Assembly: GCF_900169565.1 (NCBI RefSeq)
Contig: NZ_LT828648.1
Location: forward strand, 3,570,501 to 3,634,500
Direction of reading: 5' to 3'
Source: Nitrospira japonica
GTDB lineage: Bacteria; Nitrospirota; Nitrospiria; Nitrospirales; Nitrospiraceae
DNA: 64,000 nt
Notes under the pieces: model-generated
What the model saw: the letters and a program-made list of their open reading frames with translations, nothing else
What the model was told of the DNA's origin: nothing
The model's database searches: none
Shown here: in pieces, positions 24,723 through 34,600 of the stretch
How the letters are laid out: each line of letters begins with the position of its first letter
How positions within the stretch are numbered: position 1 is the first letter of the stretch
Position numbers and translations under genes: made by a program

Positions 24723-25189
24723 ACAAGGAGAACGCGAGCACAGCGCTCTCGCAGCAGACAAGCCTGAACGGCTTTATCGCAGCAAGGCGTGTTCGATGCT
24801 CTTCAGCGAAGGGTTCGCCGCTATGCTTTCCGGCCTGTTACCACAATATGAGCCGCACCGTGAAGTGTGACACCGCTTTTACCAGCGTACGCTTTCGCAG
24901 AAATGAGCCGCAGCAAGATACAGACCTCAGATATCAGCTCTTATTTGTGCAATCGGGCGGCCTACTATTGGTCGTTTGAGAGACGCCCTATCGCTGTCAG
25001 TTTTGAAGACGTCCGTCACCTTGACGCAATGGGGATTCTGCCCCGATTGCTTTGTAGAGACGACAAACGTCATGCGATTAAACCGCTTCGCGAGACGGTC
25101 TGGTTGGCAAGCTGAACACAAAGAAATGAGGTGGTACAAACCGTCCGGCTGGTCAAATCGCAGCATTTAACACTAGCCGCAATCGCACT

Positions 25190-26050
25190 CTACGGCATTA
25201 CCGACTCGCGCATGCGCTTTAAACAGTCCTCAATGAGGGGTGTCAGCACAGGCGACGTTGCGATCTCACGAACTGCCAGCGGCCCGCTTCCGCTGAGATA
25301 CTGAATCGTTTCGAGCCATCGGACCGTGCTGACGACCTGCTTAGCCAGCCACGTTCGCATCACATCTGAGCGGTATGGCTGCGCGGAGTAATTGGACACG
25401 ACTGGTATACATGGCTCTCGCAGGAGGCACCCTTCAAGATACTCCCCCATCCGATCGTCCACTCCCGCCATGAGCGGACAATGAAATGGACCGCTGACCG
25501 CCAACGGTATCACGGTAGCGGCCTGTTGGAGACTCAAGCGCTGCGACAGTCGTTTAATGCCGTCTTTCGTCCCCGCTACCACGATCTGCCTCGGCGAGTT
25601 GTCGTTCGCCACATATACCTCGCTCTCGTTGGTCGACACCTCATGCAGTAGCTGATCGCGCTCACCTACCAGTGCCACCATGGCTCCATTTCCGTTATGC
25701 TCGGCCATGAATGCACCCCTCGCTTTCACGAGTTGGAGTGCCTCCTCGAAGTCGAGCACTCCAGTAGCGTGAAGTGCATTAATTTCCCCAAGACTATGAC
25801 CGATCATCACATCTGGAACGATTCCATCGTTCGCGAGGGTGTCCTCATAGAGGAGTTTATTCACGACGAATACGGCCGGCTGCGTGAATTCTGTACGGGT
25901 GAGCCTTGGACCTCCCGCAGCGCAGAGATCCTGGAGCGAATAGCCAAGTATTCTGTTTGCACAATTCACCACGTCTCGATATCGAGGAAATAGGGTTGAG
26001 CCCATTCCGGCTCTTTGCGAGCCTTGCCCCGCAAACGCGACAACAAGCAT
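25190..26050 (-). CDS. Trans-acting malonyl-CoA:ACP acyltransferase
   Basis: The 286-residue enzyme should load malonyl units on the carrier domains of the AT-less PKS modules. Motifs are FAGQGSQRAG (residues 6-15), the nucleophile elbow MIGHSLGEINAL with Ser86, the substrate-binding Arg region RGAFM (about residue 112), and SGPFHCPLM with the catalytic His near 199. In FabD-like enzymes His in the GPFH motif is typical of malonyl specificity. It is a single AT domain without a fused oxidoreductase. GGAG about eleven bases upstream supports the ATG. It is divergent from the main operon, with ~200 bases between, which may hold both promoters. Confidence 0.92.
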   Translation of the reverse strand: MLVVAFAGQGSQRAGMGSTLFPRYRDVVNCANRILGYSLQDLCAAGGPRLTRTEFTQPAVFVVNKLLYEDTLANDGIVPDVMIGHSLGEINALHATGVLDFEEALQLVKARGAFMAEHNGNGAMVALVGERDQLLHEVSTNESEVYVANDNSPRQIVVAGTKDGIKRLSQRLSLQQAATVIPLAVSGPFHCPLMAGVDDRMGEYLEGCLLREPCIPVVSNYSAQPYRSDVMRTWLAKQVVSTVRWLETIQYLSGSGPLAVREIATSPVLTPLIEDCLKRMRESVMP

Positions 26051-26250
26051 CCACTTCTCCGAATCGCGGCGAGCTTACGAGCCGCAACAATAGCATGTCA
26101 ATTCAGCTGTTTCGTCGTGCCGCTCATGTTCGTTGTTGACTTGACCCTACGGAAGGCGTATTAGGCACTGCGCGCCGGCTGAACTGCCCCAATCTACTGA
26201 GCGCCTCTGCATCGCCTGTCTCGTGAAGACCAACCGGAAGGAGGACTAAA

Positions 26251-26868
26251 ATGACGACACAAGCCGAGATGCTAATGGCATTACACGAGTTCGTTGGAGA
26301 ATGGGACGTAACTCAGAAGATATGGAGCGGCCCCAATGCCACGCCATCGATTAATCGCGGAAAAACCAAATGCACTACTTTGCTGGGAGGAGCCGCCACT
26401 CTGATGATCACGGAGATGGAGACCTCCAATTTCAAGGGTGTCGCTCTGATGACGTACAACCCAAAGCTCGGGCGCTACGACATGGCATTCATAGACTGCA
26501 TCAGCGACGAGGGCATCGCGCTGATGCAGGGCGAGCACAAGCCGGCCGCCGCCGCCGATCATCTACGAGCGGAGTTTGGGAAAATGGCGACTCAGGCAAG
26601 GGAGTGGAGGATGGTAGGAGTGGGCGAGGGGGGCGAGGCTGACGGCGTTGACGCGCTGGCCGCGAATGTCACCTCGAACGCCGTTCCTGCTTGCTTGTCC
26701 GGCTCGGTTGTAAAGGAAACGGCGCTGGCCGAGAACGTCAGCGCAGACGACCTCGCGCCAACATTCCGCATGGTCGAGAACAAGATCTCGGACGATCATT
26801 GGGTCCTCGACTTTTTCTTGGGCGGCACTTTAGTGCAGCAGAATTCGTTCGTTCGCGCGGGCCACTGA
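26251..26868 (+). CDS. DUF1579-family protein
   Basis: The 205-residue product begins MALHEFVGEWDVTQKIWSGP and continues with RGKTKCTTLLGGAATLMITEM and GVALMTYNPKLGRYDMAFIDC, the pattern of the DUF1579 beta-barrel family (a lipocalin-like fold known by association only). A GGAGG site precedes the ATG. It is the first gene of the plus-strand biosynthetic operon, 53 bases before the acyl-AMP ligase gene. The region 110-165, rich in Gly/Ala/Val, looks like an insertion compared with the family core. A role in binding a small hydrophobic intermediate or product is conceivable but is inference only. Confidence 0.7.
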   Translation: MTTQAEMLMALHEFVGEWDVTQKIWSGPNATPSINRGKTKCTTLLGGAATLMITEMETSNFKGVALMTYNPKLGRYDMAFIDCISDEGIALMQGEHKPAAAADHLRAEFGKMATQAREWRMVGVGEGGEADGVDALAANVTSNAVPACLSGSVVKETALAENVSADDLAPTFRMVENKISDDHWVLDFFLGGTLVQQNSFVRAGH

Positions 26869-26924
26869 GTTTCCGAAACGTATTCAGTTCCACCCTCTGC
26901 AGTACCTGAAGGCAGGTCTCAGTG

Positions 26925-28571
26925 ATGCCGTTCCTGTCAAATGACATTAGGAACCGCCTGCGCCTTGATCCGAATCTCGGGGCCGGTAACTTCCTCCATC
27001 ACGCATTGGCGGTGAGCCTCCAGAACGATCTTCCGCTCGTATTCAGTGCGACACCATTCATAGTCCCGGGTGGTGGCTCTCGAAGCGAGCTGTCCATCAC
27101 GGAGCTCGCCTCAATCGCGCGGCAGTACTCCGCATGGTATCTGCGCCGCGGGGTGGGACCGACCGATCCCGTCGCTCTGTACTTCGAAGACAGCCTTCAG
27201 TGCTTGATTCAGTACCTCGCCGTTACAGCAATCGGCGCCGTGCCGGTCCTTACGAATGGGATGATGGACACAGCTGTTGCCGCGCGGCACTTCGAGCGCG
27301 TCGGGGTCGTCGGCGCCATGACCGACCATGCCCGTCTGGCCACGCTTGGCGCTCATCTCGATGTCGGGCGGCTTAAGTTCATCGACTGTCTTGAGGAGGT
27401 CGCCGGTGTTCATGCGATTCCGCTCCCTTCTTGGTATCCCTTCAAGCATAACAATGACGATCCAGTAATGATCACGCACAGTTCCGGAACCACCGGCGTG
27501 CCGAAAGCCGTTGTGCTTCAGCACGGAGGCTGGTTTCACGGCGTTCGACAGCTGCTCGGTCTCGACCTGGCACAAGGCGCGAGCCGCTACCTCTCGGCAC
27601 TGCCCGTCTCTCACAACGCGTCGATCGCCTATGCGATGCACGCGATCCTCAACGGAGCCGCCTTCATGTGCATACCGAGCCTAGACATCCAAGCGCTGGC
27701 GCGCGAGATTGCCGACTTTCGTCCCGCGACCGTTTTAGCGTTTTCGCACTCGTTTGTCCGGCTTGCCGAGCTCGATCGAAGCGGCTTCGACTTCAGTTCT
27801 GTGACGACCTGGATCAACAGCGGAGACGCGGCCCATGAGCCACATATTCGTCGTCTCGTCGCAAACGGCTATCATTATCGCGGAACTGAACGCGTCGTCG
27901 GCTCCCAATTCGTCGACGGATTTGGCGCGTCGGAGCTGGGCCACTCGTCGCTTCGGGTGATTCACACGCCGTACACTTCGAATTACGATCGGTGTATTGG
28001 TGTCCCACAGAGCTGGGTGGACGTGGCGGTGTTTGACGCCGATGGCCGGCGAGTTCCGACAGGCGTCATTGGACAGCTAGGCGTCCGCTCTCCAAGCGTC
28101 ACGCCCGGCTACTGGAACGACTCGCTGCTCACGTATCGCAGCCGATTGCACGGCTATTGGCTTACGGGGGATCTCGTCTACCGTGGGGCAGATGGCTGCT
28201 ATTATCACGTTGACCGCACCTCAGACATTGTTAGGACGGCAAGAGGGCCTCTTTATAGTCTCCAGACGGAGGAATCCGTTCTTCAGGCGCACGGCCATCA
28301 GATTGCCGACTGCACTGTGGTCGGCGTCGCTGCTGTTGATGGAGGCGTCGAGGAAGCCGTGCTGCTCGCTATTCCTATCCCAGGCACCGCGATCGACGTT
28401 TCCGAGCTACTAAGCACCATCAATCGGGCTCAGGATAGTCTAGGGCGACCGAGACTGGCGCGCGTTCAGAGTTCAAGATGGAGCGATATCCCGCTTGGGC
28501 TCACAGGCAAGGTACTAAAGCGAGCACTGCGCAAACGCCTCGCTCCCTTTGGCAACCAGATAGGGTCGTAA
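26925..28571 (+). CDS. Acyl-AMP ligase (ANL superfamily), probable starter-unit activator
   Basis: The 548-residue enzyme has the AMP-binding core: ITHSSGTTGVPKAVVLQHGG (P-loop, about residue 187), an A5-like DGFGASELGHSS, the GYWLTGDLVYRGADGCYY motif (Asp for ribose binding), and LTGKVLKRALRKRL at the C-terminus with the catalytic Lys. It lacks a carrier domain, so the acyl adenylate must pass to CoA or to the downstream synthetase. The overall type is acyl-CoA/fatty-acyl or aryl ligase, not an NRPS A domain; the substrate cannot be read. A GTG three bases upstream (26922) is the other start. It ends 29 bases before the NRPS start used here. Confidence 0.85.
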   Translation: MPFLSNDIRNRLRLDPNLGAGNFLHHALAVSLQNDLPLVFSATPFIVPGGGSRSELSITELASIARQYSAWYLRRGVGPTDPVALYFEDSLQCLIQYLAVTAIGAVPVLTNGMMDTAVAARHFERVGVVGAMTDHARLATLGAHLDVGRLKFIDCLEEVAGVHAIPLPSWYPFKHNNDDPVMITHSSGTTGVPKAVVLQHGGWFHGVRQLLGLDLAQGASRYLSALPVSHNASIAYAMHAILNGAAFMCIPSLDIQALAREIADFRPATVLAFSHSFVRLAELDRSGFDFSSVTTWINSGDAAHEPHIRRLVANGYHYRGTERVVGSQFVDGFGASELGHSSLRVIHTPYTSNYDRCIGVPQSWVDVAVFDADGRRVPTGVIGQLGVRSPSVTPGYWNDSLLTYRSRLHGYWLTGDLVYRGADGCYYHVDRTSDIVRTARGPLYSLQTEESVLQAHGHQIADCTVVGVAAVDGGVEEAVLLAIPIPGTAIDVSELLSTINRAQDSLGRPRLARVQSSRWSDIPLGLTGKVLKRALRKRLAPFGNQIGS

Positions 28572-28600
28572 TAGCGGCCAGCGATGGAGGCGCGAGCGCG

Positions 28601-31600
28601 ATGCAGAACCGACATCGGAAAGGTGCAAGGGGAGCCGCATCGCGAACTGACGAACAATGCTTTTCACGTGCGTTACAGCATTCTGGTCATGGTGCCTGGA
28701 GGCGGCTCGCCTCGCCGCTTGCCAATGATGCGGCCCGGCGGCGACTACATTCGCTCGCCGCTTGCTATGGCGCGACCGAATCGACCCTTTTCGTGGCTGC
28801 CGTCCTGATCCTGTTGAGCCAGTATTTAGGAACGGACGAGGTGAGCCTGACCGTGATCGCGCAGGGCGCAGACGGTCATGCGTGCCCCCGAATCGTCCGC
28901 GTCGACTGCCCTGGATCGCGCAAGACAAGCGATCTAGTGCAGGACGTGCGTATCCAACTGGCGGCAGATGCGAATATGCCGTCGCATGATTCGATGCTTC
29001 CCTGCGCCGTTATCCTGGACACAAACTACGTAGTGAACACGTTTTCTGGTGTTCTGGCGTTCGAATTCTGCTCAGACAAGCCCTCGGGCTGGCTCAGCCT
29101 GCACCATAGATCCGGCGCGTTCGCCCGCTGGCTTGTGCATCAACTCGCGCACCACCTAACTCGCGTCATTGCGAGCTGCCTGTCGAATCCGACTCTGCCG
29201 CTCGCTCGAGCACGGCTGCTCGAAGATTCTGAAGCCGCCGCCATGATGGCCAATGGAACGGGGCCGCGACGAGAATATCCGACCAACGTGACGCTGCTGC
29301 GTCTCTTTGACAACCAGGTTTTCACCGCTCCAGACCAGATCATCGTGATCGATCCCTGCGATGCAAATGGACCAAGCGGTGTCTCCAATCGCGTCCTAGA
29401 TGGGCGTGTCCGCAGCTTGACGGGGCGCCTCGCAGCGCTCGGCGTCGGCGTTGCGATGCCCGTCGTCGTTTACGTGAGACGGTCCGTGGACGCTCTGGTC
29501 ACATTCCTCGCCATTCAGAGATTGGGCGCGGCCTACGTTCCTCTCGACCATTCGTATCCGACGGAGTATCTGCGGCTGATCGTCGACGATACCCGTGCAC
29601 CCGTCGTCATTACCGATCACGCGCTGGATCCGTCGGTGGTGCCGCCGACTACACATCTAATCGCGGTCAGCGACGACGCCGGCGAACGGCCGGTGATTGC
29701 GGAACACATCGGAACGACAACGCCGTGCTTGATCATGTACACATCCGGGTCTACAGGACGTCCTAAGGGCGTCGTTCATTGCCAGCGACAACTGATCAAT
29801 CGGCTGCACTGGATGTGGGAGACCTATCCGTTTTCAGATGGAGACGTCCTTGCACAGCGCTCGTCGATCAGCGTGATGCCATCTATGTGGGAGTTGCTCG
29901 GCGGTGTGTTAGCCGGCATTCCGACGGTAATTGTACCCGATGCCGTTCTCCGTGACCCGGTCGATTTCGCGGCTTTTCTCGCGCAGCATCGTGTCTCCTT
30001 CATCACGTTGACACCGACGTTACTCAACCTCCTGCTCGATGCGCGCGAGCGCGCACCCGCGTGGCCCGACCGTCTGCGCATCGTTATCATTGGCGGGGAG
30101 CCGCTCACAAATGCGCTGCTACGACGCTTTCACGCCATTTTCCCGCGCACGCTGCTCGTCAACGATTTCGGCGCTACGGAAGTGAATACGATCCTGCACA
30201 CTGCCTTCCCTCCAACGGAGCACGGCGTTGAACACGGGCGAGGATTTCGCCCGATAGCCAATGTCACGACGGTGATTCTCGACCCGTACATGCGGCCTGT
30301 GCCCTTCGGCGTGGAGGGCGAGCTTTGCGTTGCCGGTGCCCCCGTCGCGCTGGAGTACCTAAATCGTCCCGACCTGACTGTGGAACGCTTTGTCGAGGCA
30401 TCTCCCAGTGACGGTGCAATGCCATCTCGCTTCTACCGCACTGGCGACATGGGGTACATGTTGCCCGATGGAATTTACATCACGGGCCGGCGAGACCATC
30501 AGGTCAAAGTCAATGGGATGCGCCTCGAACTTGGCGGAGTTGAGCGCGTACTCTCTGACCACCCGTCCGTGGGGGAATGCGCCGTAATACACCGCGCCCT
30601 ACCCGATCGCACCTGCCTCGAGGCGTATGTGGTGGGCCGCAAGGGGCACACTCGGTCCGCAGTAGACCTCCGCGCGTTCCTCTTGAAGCGCCTGCCGTCA
30701 CACATGGTGCCTCAGCGGATCGCGTGGACCGAGTCGCTGCCGCGCCGTCCGAATGGGAAACTCGATCGGATTGCGCTCTGCGCTTCACCTCCGACGGAAC
30801 CTGTGCGGACGCCGGCTGGGCCTGACGGTCCAGAGCGCATACGCGCGCTCGTTCGCGAGGTTGCCGCTAGCGTGGTCGGGGTGGACGCGAGCGCGATCCG
30901 TTGTGACGTCGAACTCGTGCTACTCGGCTTCGACTCAATCGCGACGATCGATTTCGCACGTCGGCTCTCAGACAAACTGCAGCGGCCTATCTCAGCGGTG
31001 ATGGTCTATGACTACCCAACGCTCGACGCACTGCTCTCGCAACTGTGCGGCACCCCCGAACCGGCTGTCGCCCGGGCGGCCCCCGTAGTCAAAGACCATG
31101 ACTCGATTGCAATCGTTGGGATCAGCGGCCGCTTCCCAGGGGCAAACGACATTCATCAATTCTGGGGCAACCTGTGCGCCGGTATTGAGAGCATTTCGAC
31201 GCAGACGTATGGCCGATGGAATCCAGAGGCAGTCTACGATCCTGATCCGGCCCGGGACCGCCGTTCGTACAGCAAGTGGGGAGGCTTTCTCGCTGGAGCC
31301 GACAAGTTCGATCCAGAGTTCTTCGGGCTCTCCCCAGCAGAAGCGCGGGCCATGGATCCGCAGCAGCGTCTGTGCCTGATGGAGTCATGGCGGGCGCTCG
31401 AGGACAGCGGCTGCGCAGGCCCCGGCCTCGAACACCAGACAGTCGGTGTGTATGTTGGGGCGCGCGCGAGCGACTATGCCGCGCTGATCTCTGCCAGCGG
31501 AGGCGCACCCGATGCCAATACGCTGCTGGGAAATGATATGTCACTGTTGGCCGCGCGCATATCCTACTTCAACAACCTGCGCGGCCCGAGCGTGGTTGTT

Positions 31601-34600
31601 GACACCGCGTGCTCCTCCTCGCTGGTGGCAGTGCACCTGGCGTGTCGAAGTCTGATCGCTGGCGAGTGCACAGTGTCGTTGGCCGGCGGCGTCTGCGTCA
31701 CCAACGACCCGAGTTTTTACGTGGCGACGAGCAAGCTTGGCGTGTTCTCTCCGACCGGCCACTGCCGCGCGTTCGACGAAGCCGCCGACGGATTCGTGCA
31801 CGGCGAAGGTGTCGCGTTCATCGTGCTCAAGCGTTTGAACGACGCTCTTGCCGACGGCGATCACATACGCGCCATTATCCGAGGAACGGCCGTGAATCAA
31901 GACGGCCGCTCCAATGGAATCGTCGCGCCCAATGGGCGGGCACAGTCCGAACTTCAGACGTCGCTTTATCACCGGCTCGGCATCGATCCGGCAACGATTG
32001 GTTTCATAGAAGCTCACGGCACGGGCACGCGCCTAGGAGATTCGATCGAGGTCGAAGCCCTGATGCGTACCTTCCGCCGGTTCACCTCGCGACGGCAGTT
32101 CTGCGCGATCGGATCGGTGAAGACGAACATTGGTCACCTGACAGCAGCTGCGGGGATCGCCGGGCTCATCAAGGCGACCCTGTGTCTGTACCACCGCCAG
32201 TTCGTTCCATCCCTTCATTTCCATCGGCCCAATCCGCTGCTTAACCTGGCCGATTCGCCGTTCTTCGTCGCCACTGCGCACACTGCCTGGAATGCCGATA
32301 AGGGATTGCTCCGGCGCGCGGCGGTCAATGCGTTCGGCATTGGCGGCACCAACGCGCATTGCGTCCTCGAGGAGTCGCCTCACCCGCCGAATCCTGATTT
32401 ACCAAAAGGCGGCTCATGGGTCTTTCCGATGACGGCGGCGACGCCGGCCGCGGCCCGGCACCTTGTTGTCGCATTCCTGCGCTGGATCGACGAGGCTGGC
32501 CGAGGAGCCACGCTCCGAGACATCTCGTATTCGCTGCTCTCCGGTCGGAAACTGTTCCCGCACGGCTATGTGTTCGTTGCTCGCAGCCAGGAGGAGCTGC
32601 GATCGCTCGCTCGCCACGCGCTCGAGGCAGATGGCTCATGCGGACTGCGCGCCGTGACGCCTTCGCCGACGGCAGCTACCGCAGGGCCACCGCTTGCTTT
32701 CGATCCAGCCGTCATGTCTTTCGAGAAGGCCTGCAGAATTGCCGATACAATCACACGGGGCGTCGATGATGAGTGGCGGGAGCTATTCGCCGGGGGAACA
32801 TCGCGTCGGATCCCATTGCCAACCTACCCCTTCGCCCAAGAGCGATTCTGGATCGATGCGCCACAGGACGCCGTGCCCAATAATGGGTCACCGTGTGAAG
32901 GGCGGGCTGATCCATGTCGCACGATCGCGAACGCGGTGGCGCAGGTCCTGGGCGTCGACGACGCGAGCGTCTCTTCCGGTCGGTCGCTGCGCGATTACGG
33001 CTTCGATTCGGTCCGGTCGATCACGCTCAAGCTCAGCCTCGAACGAACGCTCGGGTTCAGCGTCCCGCTCGAGTTGCTCCTAGGCGACTGCTCGATCGCT
33101 GATCTTTCCGCCAGGCTTTTCGAGAACACCATCGCTGCAGATGCTCATCCTCGCTGGGTGGAGTCGGGAGAACCAAACAGACCGTTCCCTCTGACCGAAT
33201 TGCAGGCTGCCTATTTCGTGGCCCGGCGAATCCCAGACTACGCTGGCGTCGGCGCACACACGTACCTGGAGTTTTACGTCGAGCGTCTCGATCTAGAGCG
33301 GCTCGAGAGCGCTTGGCGCCGCCTGGTCGCACTGCACCCGATGCTGAGGGCCGTCATCGATCGGGATGGAACCCAGAGAGTTCTGGCTGAGCTGCCCGAT
33401 TTTGATTTTGTTCGCTATGACGTGCAAGGCGACCGCGCCCGCCTCGACGAGCACCTCGCGAAGGTTCGCCGCGAGATGTCGCATCGGGTATATCAGATTG
33501 CGGAGTGGCCACTATTCGACATTCGCATAACGACAGGCGCCGCGGGTCCGGCGCGGGTTGACGTCAGTATGGACTCGTGGATCGTCGATGGCCCCAGCGC
33601 CAGCCTGCTCTTCAGGCAGTGGCGCATGCTCTACGAGGGGCGGGAGATTCAGCCACCGCGAGCGACATTCCGCGACTTCGTCATGACGATGAAGCAGTTC
33701 GAAGGCAGCGCGGCGCACCGACGGTCTCTTGAGTATTGGAAAAAGCGGCTGCGCGAGCTGCCGCCTCATCCACGACTGCCGTCTCGTCGGCACTACGCGG
33801 GGCGTCCAGTGAATGCGACGGACGAGCGTCGTCGGCTGCACGCGCTAGTGCCAACAGCGGTCTGGCAGCGCATCAAGGCAGCGCTCGTCAACGCCAAAGT
33901 CTCGCCAAGCGTCGGGCTGCTCGGCCTGTTTGCGGAGCAGGTGCGCGACGCCGGCTGGGGAGACCGCTTTTCGCTGGTCCTCACGCTCGACGGGCGTCTC
34001 GCCCTGCATCCGGACATTGACGAAGTAGTGGGCCCATTCACGTCGACAAGCATCTTCATCGTTGACGACCATGCCGACCTATCACTGCCCGAAAGATTGC
34101 GCCGCTATCAGCGCCAGCTATGGCAGGACCTCAATCACCGTTACGTGGGCGGCGTCGCTGCGCTACGCGACGCGACGCGCGAGATGCAACAGCGATTGAA
34201 CGTCGTTTTCAGCAGCACGCTGTGGTCTGGCGCACAGTCGGCTGACGCTCCAACATGGTTGTCCACCGCCGACTTCGAAGTCTCGCAGACCCCCGGTGTC
34301 GATCTGCACATGCAGGCGTACGAGCGGGCGGAGGGCCTCCATCTCGCCTGGGACGTTGCCATCGACCGATTGGAGCTCGGCGATATCCAGCCAGTCTTCG
34401 ATGGGCTCACCAGGCGCACTTTGCAGCTCGGCGACGCCACTGAGGCGGCATGGGAGGCCGACGCCGAAGTCCTCGCTCAGCGACGGGAGCTCATTGGGTG
34501 GGCCACCACCACTGGCGAGCAAGATGCTCCGCTGACTCCGCTGCAGCAGTCGTACGTCGCGCATCGCCTAATGCACCCTGCTGAGCCGCTGGCCACGGTG

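Larger units (their letters stand above)
22653..25189. other. Decayed segment between the prophage and the biosynthetic cluster
   Basis: Apart from the broken radC-type copy and its hairpin, no intact gene is convincing. Protein-like fragments appear without starts: on the minus strand a 46-codon piece ending at 23354 (with VDQLIQAKASFSQQSGLTWNQAIEQ), and on the plus strand a frame around 23700-23927 (IAVFEWEEYKRVSGISETVAKSLARI) that seems to continue another frame from 23640. Neither belongs to a family I recognise. The pattern fits remains of a second mobile element. Confidence 0.55.

Noticed and set aside
32390..32860. Integrated acyltransferase domain after KS1
   Set aside because: No GHSxG or GQGxQ motif is found; the stretch is the post-KS linker ending LPTYPFAQERFW, as in AT-less modules. 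The same applies after the two other KS domains.
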